Shown here: positions 53,301 to 59,990 of the stretch, one piece after another
Position numbering within the stretch: the first letter of the stretch is position 1
How the letters are laid out: each line of letters begins with the position of its first letter
Assembly (NCBI GenBank): GCA_009760855.2
Contig: WPIO01000069.1
Span: forward strand, 369,001-429,000
DNA length: 60,000 nt
Reading direction: 5' to 3'
DNA from: Cristatella mucedo
Lineage: Eukaryota > Bryozoa > Phylactolaemata > Cristatellidae
Notes under the pieces: generated by a model
What the model saw: only the letters and a program-made list of their open reading frames with translations
The model's database searches: none
Told to the model about the DNA's origin: nothing
Program-made: the position numbers and the translations under genes

Positions 53301-55452
53301 CTTACTATTCAATTGCATATCACTTTGCAGCAAATGTAAAGCGCCTAGAAAGAGATTAAGTTCTCTGAGGGCGCTTTATCAAGTGCAATATTATTATTAT
53401 TATGGCCAATATTTTTCTTTGTTTCCAGCATATTTTTTTTAGGTGAGTCAAAAGAAATTTAGTTCTCCTTGAATGCTATGAAAGTTTCTTATTGTTATTA
53501 TTAATATAATGACTATTTCTAGCTTAGGTTCTTAGAGAAGACAGCTTTGCAGTGGCTTTGTGTCCCCGACTTTGTTATGGATAGTTATGTTATGGATTGT
53601 TATGTTATGGTGAGTCCTATGGTCCTACTTCCTGTGCCAGGAGTCTGAGAGTTCCCCTCCCAGCACCTTTTGGTTACCGGACTTTTCTCCCAAACGACTC
53701 AGTAAGTCGGAGCTGCCTGTAGACTCTAGCCGGAGAATAATCCTCTGGCTGATGTACATTTTTGCCATTAATTTTGGTTAGAACTCTTACAACTTGTGTA
53801 TATCCACACTTGAGTCTGTGTGATAACTACACAAGGCTTGGCAAGGCGACCCACGAAAAAGCTTTGTTGGCGAGGGAAAGCTTTGTTGGTGCGTGTGTGT
53901 TCGTTGATGGTTATTAGCGCATAGTCAGGTTATGACTCTTTATTCATCTACCATAGTAGAGAGACAGAGAGAATAGGTCCGATTGGGCCGAACGGCAGGC
54001 AGAGAAGGGCGCATCTGCACGAGCAGCAGGTAAGAAGTGTCCTTTGACTGCCTCAAAAAGACGGTTGTGGGTTCGGGTGTGTCTGACTTCGAAGGATGGC
54101 TTCACTGCTGGCAAGAGATTGGGTAGGCAGCGCTTGCCACAGCTTTTGCTAGATCACGTGATCCTAGCTAGCTTTCGGCACTGCTGCTGTAGCCTAAACT
54201 ATTAGCCCAATGGCTGAGTTTGGCAATCGAGGAAGCTAGTCTTGCCCAAGTTTGACACTGAAATAGACTGCTGGCAGGGGAGGAAATGTATCTTCTTAGC
54301 AAGACAACTGCTGAAGCCAGTTGCACAGTCTAGGGTCCCCCAGAACAAAAGCTTCTGTTGCCAATGGTCTTTATTGCCTGCTGGAAGCAGGTGATAGCTG
54401 CAATGGCTCTTTTGCCACCATACGAATTAAGCTGTTGAATCAGTTCACCCAATCTTTGTTTATCTTTTAAGTAAAAGAAATAGACAGGTAGTTAATGCTC
54501 AAGTATTGCAGGAGACAGGGAGGCTGAGGCTGGCTCTGCAGCTCATCTAGGTATGAAGCACTTAAGGAACCGTGGCAGGCCTTGTATGTTCTTAGCTCGA
54601 GTTCTGCTTTGATCGTCTGATAAACCGTGGATCCACAGCAGCTTGCTTCACTCAGGGTGAACATAAGAATGATTTTCGCAGATTTATGGGCCAGTCATAT
54701 TCTACGAAGCGTGTCGGAGACCTTATTGAATTTTTCAGTTTCTATCGGAGGCTTAGTACTGCACTTTATTCTAGAGATATCATCATAGCCACTGCCTAGC
54801 TTAGAGAGCAAATGAGGTGTTTTATCGACTGCTGCTTTCAGGGACACGACAAGTGGCTGTAGATACGACCTTCGCGATAAAGCTTTAAAATGTCAGCATT
54901 CGTCGTCCAAGAACAATCCCAAACTACGACAGCTTGACGGTAGTCGCACTATCTCACTTAATCTGATCCAGGGGCTGCATGTTGCTAAAAAGGCGGTTCT
55001 TTCTGCTATAGCGATAGACGAGTTCTCACCTCCTGCTTCGACTGTTGCATCACTGTGACTTTTTTGTTGACCTCACCTAACCTGCAATCACCAATCCACC
55101 AACCCCCACCCTCCTGCCGGTGGGGAGGGGGTTAATTGGATTCGGCATCCAGAAAAGTTTGAGGCAGCCCACACAGGCTTGCACTTCAGCTGTTTGTAGA
55201 CGGCCATTCGTAGATGGCCGACAGGCCAACTCAGCCTGATGCAGCCTGTGCCTTGCAGAGATTTCAGTTGCTATCAGCTGCCAATGAGCCAAAAGCAAGC
55301 GAACTGCAATTTTCCAGAACGATCGCGACAAGTACGAGTACGAGTACCTGATCGTCGAACTCGACGACTACGGCAAGCGGCAGATCGTCGTCGAGCGGCG
55401 AGATGCAGCTGCGGTGGCAGCAGCAGGTCAGCTGACCTCACCCTACTCGTAG
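37509..55452 (+). CDS. TIMM21: TIM21: mitochondrial import inner membrane translocase subunit, six exons
   Basis: TIM21 is a single-pass inner-membrane subunit of the TIM23 presequence translocase. Its intermembrane-space domain contacts the outer-membrane TOM complex and links import to the respiratory chain. Exons: 37509-37761 (or 37796), 44535 (or 44507)-44597, 47642-47739, 47963-48036, 50749-50848, 55318-55452. Every junction is GT-AG and in phase. The product has an Arg-rich, acid-poor presequence ([28 protein letters not shown]), a Gln run, a short matrix part, the membrane segment [20 protein letters not shown], then [54 protein letters not shown] and [20 protein letters not shown]. 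These blocks and their order are those of animal TIM21. Predicted length is 240 or 261 residues against about 250 in vertebrates. Exon 1-2 splicing is ambiguous: strong donor 37761 pairs in phase with weak acceptor 44534, and weaker donor 37796 with strong acceptor 44506. Introns total over 17 kb and are full of LINE/SINE copies. Confidence 0.95.
37664..37687 (+). repeat. (CAG)n run in TIM21 exon 1
   Basis: Seven or eight consecutive CAG units encode polyglutamine just after the presequence, a site likely to vary in length between individuals. Confidence 0.9.
39673..39790. repeat. (GT)n microsatellite with ATGT extension
   Basis: A pure GT run of about 45 bp followed after a short gap by imperfect tatgtatgcatg units. 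Confidence 0.95.
39845..40170 (-). repeat. LINE-B copy, 3' part
   Basis: On the minus strand it reads the 3' end (tgggtgtcacgcaagagagttttg, cgcactcacagccgaagc) and then the RT C-terminus with ttgcgtaagaatcgtggaagcgagttccacagtctagg ([10 protein letters not shown]). It matches 51440-51760 in reverse. Confidence 0.88.
41170..41342. repeat. Degenerate TGTA-rich tract
   Basis: Interspersed tgtatg/tgcatg units without a fixed period. Frames encode C/V/Y/M-rich artefacts. Confidence 0.8.
41683..41878 (+). repeat. SINE-1 copy (tRNA-derived), good reference copy
   Basis: Starts gagccgtgatggctcactag (A-box region tggctcactaggtaagg), with palindrome gacctcggccccgaggtc and B box gggttcgaata. The body gatcctttatcgccactgcaagcggtggtgatagccgtaaaggctc then ends ggctgttaaatcagctggta with a tail of TTTA/TTATTA repeats. 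The copies at 23281-23455, 46328-46507 and 59212-59377 share the entire structure. Confidence 0.93.
42020..42092 (-). repeat. LINE-B scrap
   Basis: ttgaggacctgctggcacgaataggttgaatctgg aligns with the reverse of the LINE-B segment at 51360-51420. Confidence 0.55.
42105..42178 (+). repeat. LINE-A 3' terminus
   Basis: ctgtaaagtgcccagaaagaaagagatttaattctctgagggtactgta followed by a ttatattattatt tail. Only the stem-loop end is present. Confidence 0.75.
42840..42960 (+). repeat. SINE-2-like copy
   Basis: gctcagggataaggtgctcgcctttgacc resembles the SINE-2 A-box block. It is followed by a decayed B-box region and agcatctggatagagactta in place of the terminal stem-loop. Confidence 0.55.
43410..43580 (+). 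repeat. SINE-2 copy (tRNA-derived, LINE-A-type 3' end)
   Basis: tggcatggtgattaagtagctcgcccgac (A-box block), gtcgtgggcgtgagccca (decayed B box), then gaagcgcctgaatagagattaaattttctataaaggcgctatac. The last stretch is the same outer-arm and inner-arm stem-loop as LINE-A. An attattgtgtattatt tail follows. Confidence 0.8.
43600..43912 (+). repeat. LINE-A C-terminus and 3'UTR
   Basis: [18 protein letters not shown] matches [16 protein letters not shown], followed by the 3'UTR (tgtgcatgctattactaaccg, accactgatcatttgatcatga) and agtgcctagaaagagatttaagttttccgag. Confidence 0.82.
44507..44597 (+). CDS. TIMM21: TIM21 exon 2 (start of membrane segment)
   Basis: Acceptor ctcctctccttcggcgcatccacag (strong pyrimidine tract) gives a start at 44507 in phase 0. 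An internal acceptor gtgtgtgctttag gives 44535 in phase 2 of the codon. The shared part reads [20 protein letters not shown] and ends ACCG|GTGAGT. A valine codon is made at the junction in either form. Confidence 0.92.
45302..45370. repeat. (TG)n microsatellite
   Basis: A nearly pure TG run of about 68 bp. Confidence 0.98.
45690..45875 (+). repeat. LINE-A 3'UTR and terminus
   Basis: ctgccactaaccatacttgcatgctaacc, accactaaccattcgatcatgc, gcagcaaatgtaaagtgcctagagagagactgggttctcgatgagtgctttatca, then an A/T tail. Confidence 0.88.
46328..46507 (-). repeat. SINE-1 copy
   Basis: Reverse of the 41683 copy. B box GGGTTCGATTCC, palindrome cgacctcggcccgaggtcg, A box region, tail aaataaaataaat. Confidence 0.93.
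46828..47260 (-). pseudogene. LINE-B copy, RT C-terminus and 3' end
   Basis: The minus strand encodes [40 protein letters not shown] and ends [13 protein letters not shown]. The non-coding 3' part (gtaactccacaaagtcataaagaccatgtggg) matches the terminus of the 51.1-kb copy. It is 5'-truncated. Confidence 0.9.
47642..47739 (+). CDS. TIMM21: TIM21 exon 3
   Basis: Acceptor gatgctgcttattgcag, donor GATGAG|GTGATT. Completes a Gly codon, then [20 protein letters not shown] and [12 protein letters not shown]. It carries the rest of the membrane helix and the start of the intermembrane-space domain. 98 bp, ending in phase 0. Confidence 0.95.
47963..48036 (+). CDS. TIMM21: TIM21 exon 4
   Basis: Acceptor aacattttgtttctag, donor CCGAG|GTGAGA. 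Encodes [20 protein letters not shown] then RQYP, containing the basic GYGE..RRGRRQ-type block of TIM21. 74 bp, ending with two bases of a split codon. The intron before it (47740-47962) is only 223 bp. Confidence 0.95.
48975..49330 (-). repeat. LINE-A C-terminus and 3'UTR
   Basis: Reverse orientation: tail taataataacaataata, cttgataaagcgccctgagatatctcc, atgttgagtgatatcatgctcg, then ggtgttttcaagctctttttaaatgtggtcaagtcagggg, the coding end of LINE-A. Confidence 0.92.
49640..50390 (+). pseudogene. LINE-A copy: RT C-terminal 160 codons, 3'UTR and (ATT)n tail (reference copy)
   Basis: An open frame (about 49650-50141) encodes the region after the RT palm: [78 protein letters not shown] and [20 protein letters not shown], ending [18 protein letters not shown]. 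This is the conserved C-terminal segment of CR1/L2-like (jockey-group) LINE reverse transcriptases. The copy is strongly 5'-truncated, so it cannot move. The 3'UTR (about 200 bp) ends in the stem-loop near 50307-50350 and an (ATT)n run to about 50386. The open frame has no stop over 160 codons, so this is a young copy. Confidence 0.93.
50369..50387. repeat. (ATT)n tail of LINE-A
   Basis: Terminal trinucleotide run directly after tatcaagtga. LINE-A copies elsewhere end in the same A/T-rich repeats. Confidence 0.9.
50749..50848 (+). CDS. TIMM21: TIM21 exon 5
   Basis: Acceptor cgtattttctctttatag, donor AGAAAG|GTGAGT. Completes Ser, then [20 protein letters not shown] and [13 protein letters not shown]. 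The MKFYLEG strand is the most conserved part of the TIM21 intermembrane-space domain. 100 bp, phase 0 end. Confidence 0.95.
51090..51798 (+). pseudogene. LINE-B copy: RT C-terminal 210 codons and 3' end (reference copy)
   Basis: The open frame includes [80 protein letters not shown] and [20 protein letters not shown]. It is the same C-terminal RT region as LINE-A but only distantly similar, so it is a second CR1/L2-like family. The frame runs to 51732, beyond the usual RT end. The element finishes with ggagttacagacggagat and a pentanucleotide (ACATT)n run (51778-51797), unlike the (ATT)n of LINE-A. 5'-truncated. Confidence 0.92.
51799..52330 (-). pseudogene. LINE-A fragment: RT palm end to C-terminal region
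   Basis: The minus strand encodes [40 protein letters not shown] then (52000-51800) [20 protein letters not shown] and [27 protein letters not shown]. It covers a more 5' part of the RT than other copies and stops exactly at the LINE-B (ACATT)n tail, so LINE-B probably inserted into it or abuts its breakpoint. Confidence 0.85.
52400..52650 (-). pseudogene. Second LINE-A fragment, more decayed
   Basis: The minus strand reads [31 protein letters not shown] and then [14 protein letters not shown], in shifting frames, corresponding to [38 protein letters not shown]. Confidence 0.7.
52805..53405 (+). pseudogene. LINE-A copy: RT C-terminus, 3'UTR, stem-loop and tail
   Basis: Nearly identical to 49790-50390: [55 protein letters not shown], then the 3'UTR. 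A 2-bp loss near the end gives LKTPI and a stop. The stem-loop is perfect here (53338-53377). Confidence 0.93.
53338..53377 (+). repeat. LINE-A terminal stem-loop (type example)
   Basis: Outer arms AAAGCGCC (53338-53345) and GGCGCTTT (53370-53377) are exact complements. Inner arms AGAGA and TCTCT enclose ttaagt. The same 40-nt structure is near the 3' end of all good LINE-A copies and of the SINE-2 copies at 43410 and 56345. In related LINE/SINE pairs such a hairpin is the site the reverse transcriptase recognises. Confidence 0.85.
54285..54660 (-). pseudogene. LINE-B-like fragment interrupted by a SINE-1 piece
   Basis: On the minus strand [35 protein letters not shown] (54640-54510) matches the LINE-B RT region. 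The downstream part resumes at 54300-54370 (cttctgttgccaatggtcttta, reverse of KTIGNRSF..). Between them lies 54372-54445, SINE-1 body sequence on the plus strand. Confidence 0.75.
54372..54445 (+). repeat. SINE-1 3' piece nested in LINE-B
   Basis: ttgcctgctggaagcaggtgatagctgcaatggctcttttgcc...aagctgttgaatcagtt corresponds to the SINE-1 body from ttatcgccactgc to aaatcagct. It is 5'-truncated. Confidence 0.7.
55318..55452 (+). CDS. TIMM21: TIM21 exon 6 (last coding exon)
   Basis: Acceptor gaactgcaattttccag. Reads [40 protein letters not shown] then SPYS and TAG (55450-55452). The [19 protein letters not shown] strand pair closes the TIM21 intermembrane-space fold. The Ala-rich tail beyond is lineage-specific. 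Confidence 0.95.
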   Translation, partial: NDRDKYEYEYLIVELDDYGKRQIVVERRDAAAVAAAGQLTSPYS

Positions 55453-56270
55453 ACAGGACTCGAAGGTCCTACCCCCTCCTCGGCCTCCCTCCATAACAAC
55501 CGATGCTCCCGGATGGCTGCTACGGCACACTTTCTCGTGCTAGCAGTGCTGAGCAGCGGTAGCTGTGGCAGCCATGGTGGCTCCGCACTGCATCTCAATC
55601 CATCAGTGGTCACTCTTCTGAAAGCCAGCAACCACCATCGAGATTGGACAGCCGGTGAGAGTGCCTGAGGGAAAAGCGTGGCTTGATCGGGAGATATGAT
55701 CGGCAAGATCGGAATGCATCTGGCTGCACACATTGGTTGTCTCATGCCGCCTCGAGGTCAAGGCTGCTCGCAGATCAGTAAGCTTCACCGCGTGGGGCAA
55801 ACCTGACTGCATTAGGCTGGGAAGCTTGGAGACTGGGTCGACCGGCATGCAGCTGCATCAGAGCCTGCCACATGCGACGCTCGACGTCTGCAGGTAGACG
55901 GTTCGGCTGCCACCACATTCCTGGCTGTGCTCAGTGATGGCGATCGGCTCGCGGCCTGCCTGCAGCTCCTCCAGTAGCTGGTGCACAGGCTCCGCTCACG
56001 CCCGGGAGTGCCTCTGCACACGCCCGGGAGTGTGCCTCGCGGGCTGGGCTCTGATACCACCAGGTGCCGGCTTGGCGATAGGTGGAGCTCAGCTGCACAC
56101 CAAGTGCTTGTGTCCGTGCGAGTTTGTGCCGGCTTATTCGGGCACTTACACGAGTGTGTTGACTTATGAGGCAGCTTTCTGCTGCTGTGCATGTTTCTGG
56201 CACCTGGTCACGTTGACGGATATGCAATGCTATGCTGAGTAACAAATAAATGAGAGCTGGCGCTCGAATC
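55453..56270 (+). other. Probable TIM21 3'UTR
   Basis: GC-rich sequence from the TIM21 stop to an AATAAA at 56245-56250. Open frames in it on both strands overlap each other and show no domain, so I treat them as composition-driven. Confidence 0.55.
56245..56250 (+). terminator. Polyadenylation signal AATAAA, probable TIM21
   Basis: First AATAAA downstream of the TIM21 stop, about 790 bp after it, followed by a more T/G-rich stretch (gctgctgctgtttgtgttt). Confidence 0.5.
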
Positions 56271-56344
56271 TGCCAAGCCTACCTGAGTCTTCGGCTGCTG
56301 CTGTTTGTGTTTAATCGTACTGCTCAATGATTGAGCTAGAGAAT

Positions 56345-56490
56345 ATAATTCATTTCATTTATATAGCGCCCCAAGAGAACTTAATCTCTATTCAGGCGCT
56401 TCACATATGCTCGGTGCTCGAGCCCACGACCTCAGTCAGACCTTGGTCGGGGCGAGCACCTTAACCGCTAGACCAAATCAGCTCGGCAAG
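56345..56490 (-). repeat. SINE-2 copy (tRNA-derived), reference copy
   Basis: On the minus strand: tggtctagcggttaaggtgctcgcc (clear A box), gtcgtgggctcgagcacc (B box), then gaagcgcctgaatagagattaagttctcttggggcgctatat and an A/T tail. The last block is the LINE-A-type stem-loop. It lies between the two convergent genes. Confidence 0.92.
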
Positions 56491-57049
56491 GATTTTTGTC
56501 GTCTAGTGCTGGCTTGACGTTCACTAAAGTGTGCATACAGAACACCAGGAAAATGCAAAGAATCTGCCGATTAAAGGTTTTAGGATAAGATTAGGATATA
56601 AAGCTTAATCCCTGCTGCTAGAGAGAGAGGGAGCTCTTTATGAAGCTGTTATTATTTTAACATAGGATTCAAATTTTACTAAGGTGACAGGGGTACTTAT
56701 TCTAAAGGAATGTTGGAAATAAGGCTTGGAGTTCCTGTATATAGAAGGAGTCGTGTTGTAGAATCCGGTAACAACAATATTGCATATGTACTATCAAACG
56801 GGTTGATTTTGCTGTAATATCTAGTTCATTCCTTTAATTTTTGTAAATCAAGCATGGCCGTGTGCAAGCACTGCTTCGAGAAGCTGGTCTAGCTAAAAGC
56901 GAACTCCGGCTACATGATTAGTGTTAGCACACATCCAATACGCGTCCAAGCACAATTCATCTGAAAACTCAAGCTACGAAGCTGTAAGGCGCTGCTACCA
57001 ATCGCTGAGCTCCGCTGCAGGCACGTCGACATCTTACATGGAGGAAAGC
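56491..57049. other. Intergenic / transglutaminase 3'UTR
   Basis: No coding signal. On the minus strand ATTAAA at 56838-56833 is a possible variant polyA signal about 215 bp past the transglutaminase stop. Confidence 0.4.
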
Positions 57050-57476
57050 CTAATGGCGCCGTCGACGCCTGCTTCGCCTGCGTGCAGAAGGAGCCTCGTC
57101 AGCAGAAGCTGCCACAGCGGCTGGACTAGTGGTGACGTTGCTGTCGTCAGATACGCTTGCATCGCCAGCTGCTGCTGCTGCTGAAGTGGCGGTCCGAGAG
57201 CTCGTGCTGTTGCTGCCGGTCCGCGTATTCACCATCGGTACACCAGTGGGCTGAGCGGCAGCCACAGAGGTGGCCGCGAGAGCCGGTAGCGATGCGACGC
57301 CGGCAATCGGCTGAGGTGCGGTTGTTGCTATGTGTATAGCGGTCAGCTGAGCTTCGCCCTTGGAGCCAGTCAGCTCCGTCGAGTGGAAGCTGACCATCAC
57401 GGTGACACAGCCATTCACGGTCGCCTTGGATTGCACCTTCACGTCGACGATCGACTCCTTGAGCGGCCCGACGCCA
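57050..57476 (-). CDS. Transglutaminase, last coding exon (C-terminal beta-barrel plus tail)
   Basis: Transglutaminases crosslink proteins through Gln-Lys isopeptide bonds. This exon holds only the end of the second C-terminal beta-barrel. Acceptor ctcggcccttttctgtag is strong, and the first base completes a Ser codon with the AG of the previous exon. It continues GVGPLKESIVDVKVQSKATV and NGCVTVMVSFHSTELTGSKG, matching the V.FxSxxL..xKG strand of the family. An unusual tail of about 90 residues rich in Ala, Ser, Thr and Val follows, ending PSARRRSRRRRRH and TAG (57052-57050). The basic end is not typical of the family. The catalytic core is not in the window. Confidence 0.85.
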
Positions 57477-58568
57477 CTACAGAAAAGGGCCGAGAGAGCG
57501 CCATTGCTGTCAAACTTGGGGCCACCGCCGTTGCTCGGCCAGTGCAGGCAACATGGGCAGGCATTATTCGGGAGGCGGGCTTGCTCCCAAGTGTCGACGG
57601 CTGCAGGGCAGATGCTAGTCCCTCACGACTGATGTCGGCTGCCGATCAGGTCAGCCAAACCGTGCTCTATGCCGCCCCCTCTCTTGCATACGAAGGCACG
57701 TTGCACTGAAGGCTAGTGTTGCTAGACATTACTAAACATGCTTTAGCTATCCTCGAGTACATGAAATGACTGTAATAGAAGTACGCTCGTGTGTGCGTTT
57801 CCGCACGTGCCAACATGACTGCCTGATTGAGAGCCTGTGTGAGCATTTGACATAAGTGCCTGCCGATGCATCCCTGCGCATCCATCTGTCGTAGCGTCTA
57901 ATCCTTCTTCCTCCATCCTGCCACTTGGGACAATCAATTATTGTTAGCAGTGGCTCCGTGTATTGACCAACTGCATTCCAGAGACATTTGCTGCTCAGCA
58001 GCAGCAGCAGCAGCAGTGGGCTAATAATAATAACAATAAGAATAACGTACTTGATAAAGCGCCCTCAGAGAACTTAATCTCTTCCTAGGCGACCACTGGT
58101 GGAGCCAACCGGTGCACAGAGTGCTGTCTGAGCAAGAAGCCGTGACGGGGCGTAGCTCGGGCTGCTGTGCCACGTCACGTCCTCCAACTGCTCGCAAGGC
58201 GATGCAGGTCATGCTTGCCGCTGTACTGAGCTTAAAACTGCCCGTGCGTTTGGGGACGAAACTGCCAGTGCGTTGCCAGCATGCAGCACGGGCGGTCGCT
58301 GCAGGCTTGGCGCATGAGCTGAGAGGCGTGGCTCGTGCTCGCGCCGAAAACCGCTTCCAACGCACCTGATTGGCAGTTCGGCAGGGCGAACCAGGCAGCT
58401 TCCATCCACCGTGTAGCTGCAGTTGGTGAGAGCTGTTGGTAATGGGTTTGTGAATGAGACCTTGACCGAAAACTGCTGGCCTGGCTGCACTGTCTCTGGT
58501 ACCTGAGGTAGCACAGGAAATTCGTATTCGGGACAAGCAGATGAGCTTTGCGACGCAACTAAATTCTG
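57050..58568 (-). CDS. Transglutaminase gene, 3' part (two exons seen)
   Basis: Two phase-compatible minus-strand exons (58568-58366 and 57476-57050) separated by an 889-bp intron encode the second C-terminal beta-barrel of a transglutaminase. Exons for the N-terminal beta-sandwich, the Cys-His-Asp catalytic core and the first barrel must lie beyond 60 kb, or were not recognised in 58.6-60 kb, which holds only LINE/SINE sequence. The gene converges on TIM21. Its paralogue type cannot be named from this fragment. Confidence 0.83.
57996..58017. repeat. (CAG)n run
   Basis: About seven CAG units in the transglutaminase intron. Confidence 0.9.
58022..58092 (-). repeat. LINE-A 3' terminus
   Basis: Tail taataataacaataag, then cttgataaagcgccctcagagaacttaatctcttcctaggcg. 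The stem-loop arms are nearly perfect. The copy is only about 70 bp long, so it is an extreme 5' truncation. Confidence 0.9.
58366..58568 (-). CDS. Transglutaminase, penultimate exon seen
   Basis: Acceptor gatgattgttgcag, with a second AG three bases later (NAGNAG), donor CAATCAG|GTGCGT. It reads QNLVASQSSSACPEYEFPVL, PQVPETVQPGQQFSVKVSFT and NPLPTALTNCSYTVDGSCLV then RPAELPI plus two bases. The G..F.V.VSFTNPLP..LTNC.Y.VDG motif is the hallmark of the second C-terminal beta-barrel of animal transglutaminases. 203 bp, ending with two bases of a split codon that joins in phase to the exon at 57476. Confidence 0.9.
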
Positions 58569-58574
58569 CTGCAA

Positions 58575-59210
58575 CAATCATCAATTCCAGGATATCTCTG
58601 TGAATTATTATGTATGAGACACGGTCTTTTTTTGCAGTGATCGTAATATAATTGGCTTAAGAGTAAATGTGCTTGCCTTTGACGACCAATGTAGTGTGCC
58701 CCAGCCCTGCGGCTTATATGAAGTACCTGGGTAGAGATTGATTAGTTCTCTTATGGCATATCGCTGAGTTATATTTTCTCCATTTGTTGTGTAATATAAA
58801 TATGCTTTTAGCCATATAAGACTAAAAAAATTGGTTTTTTTTTGGAGCTTCAGTGAGATCGGAAAGGAAGTCTACTAAATGAACAAGGGACAGTGTCAGC
58901 ACAGCATCTTAAAACTGTCAAACAGTTCACACCAATGGAGCACAGCCTGTTAGGAACAGGTAGCGTCTCTTAAATGACCTCAAATCAGAAACTGATGCTA
59001 CGTCGGTAGTGAGTTTCAGGCTTTGGGAACTTGGGATCTGCAGTAATTGCATTAAATTGCAATTGCAGTAAATGCAGGAATAAAATTCCACTGTAATTTC
59101 AGGCTGAGAAGTCTAGGAAAACACCCTGACTCAGATGTCATAGCGATACAAGTGAGAGTGCGAGACGCAAGTTCTCCAGATCACCAAGTCGGTACAAGAG
59201 AACTTAGTCG
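58575..59210. other. Unassigned sequence with a decayed SINE-2
   Basis: Around 58670-58760, cttgcctttgacgaccaatgtagtgtgcc...gcggcttatatgaagtacctgggtagagattgattagttctct resembles the SINE-2 body and stem-loop. The rest has no recognisable feature. Confidence 0.45.
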
Positions 59211-59211
59211 T

Positions 59212-59377
59212 GAACCGTGACGGCTCACTAGGTAGGGCAGTTACTTTTCACGACCATGGCCCCGAAGTCATGGGTTCGAATCCTATGGTGGGCGATCCTT
59301 TATCGCCACTGCAAACGGTGGTGATAGCAGTAAAGGCTCTTCTGTCGCTATACAAAAGATGCTGTTAAATCAGCTAG
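59212..59377 (+). repeat. SINE-1 copy
   Basis: gaaccgtgacggctcactaggtagggcag, with B box gggttcgaatcct, body atcgccactgcaaacggtggtgatagcagtaaaggctc and end gctgttaaatcagct. Confidence 0.92.
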
Positions 59378-59424
59378 TCTAAAGTCACGTAAGCTATTGC
59401 AAGTATGTAGAAGTCAACGTGATT

Positions 59425-59990
59425 CTTAATAATAGTAATAATAATGCACTTGATAAAGCGCCCTCAGAGAATTCAATCTCTTTCTAGGCGCTTTACATTT
59501 GCTGGGAAGGGAAACGCGATTGAATGGTGAGCAATATCATGCTTGACAAACAACATGAATAACATGGTTAGGGGTGACATGCACACGGTCAGCATGCAAG
59601 TGTGGTTAGTGGCAGCATGCACAGTGCCAGCAGGCATAAGCACATGAAAGACGAATCACAGGGACCCACTAAATGCTGTGCTAAATCGGTGCTTGCTTAA
59701 GTTCTTTTTAAATGTGGTCAAGTCAGGGGATGTTGTGACGCAAGTCGGAAGTGAGTTCCAGGCTTTGGGAGCATACGAACTAAATGCACGGTCTCCAAAG
59801 GATTTGAGGTGTGTACGAGGTATTTCTAGACTGTTTGATTCTGAAAAGCAGGTGGTGCGAATGCCTATCCTGTTGGGGGAGTAGGTGAGCCACGGCAGAC
59901 AGGCAATTACATAAAAGTGGTCTGGTTTGGCAGACGTTCACGACAGACGAACTAGCAGCCGTATTGTTTGCCACCTTTAATTTTTTTGTG
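59425..59990 (-). pseudogene. LINE-A copy: 3'UTR and RT C-terminus, running to the window edge
   Basis: Reverse orientation: tail aatagtaataataatg, cttgataaagcgccctcagagaattcaatctctttctaggcgctttac, the 3'UTR, then the coding end (ggtgcttgcttaagttctttttaaatgtggtcaag; minus-strand KSFGDRAF..). It continues to about the window end through HHLLFRIKQSRNTSYTPQIL in a shifted frame. Confidence 0.9.

Larger units (their letters stand above)
50849..55317 (+). other. TIM21 intron 5
   Basis: Carries LINE-B (51090-51798), minus LINE-A fragments (51799-52330, 52400-52650), a plus LINE-A copy (52805-53405) and LINE-B with a nested SINE-1 piece (54285-54660). Segments 53515-54280 and 54665-55310 contain nothing recognised. 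Confidence 0.85.
57477..58365 (-). other. Transglutaminase intron
   Basis: Contains a LINE-A 3' terminus at 58022-58092 and a CAG/CTG run at 57996-58017. Donor CAATCAG|GTGCGT and the pyrimidine-rich acceptor are canonical. Long open frames continue past the donor on the minus strand but lose all family similarity there. Confidence 0.75.

Noticed and set aside
55470-56250. Genes on either strand in the GC-rich block after TIM21
   Set aside because: Overlapping frames on both strands without domains; better explained as TIM21 3'UTR with high GC.
57156-57339. Plus-strand frames opposite the last transglutaminase exon
   Set aside because: They are antisense shadows of the minus-strand exon, whose splice phase and family motifs are clear.
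58021-58584. Single 187-codon minus-strand protein
   Set aside because: The frame crosses the exon donor and a LINE-A terminus; the family match is in a different frame confined to 58568-58366.
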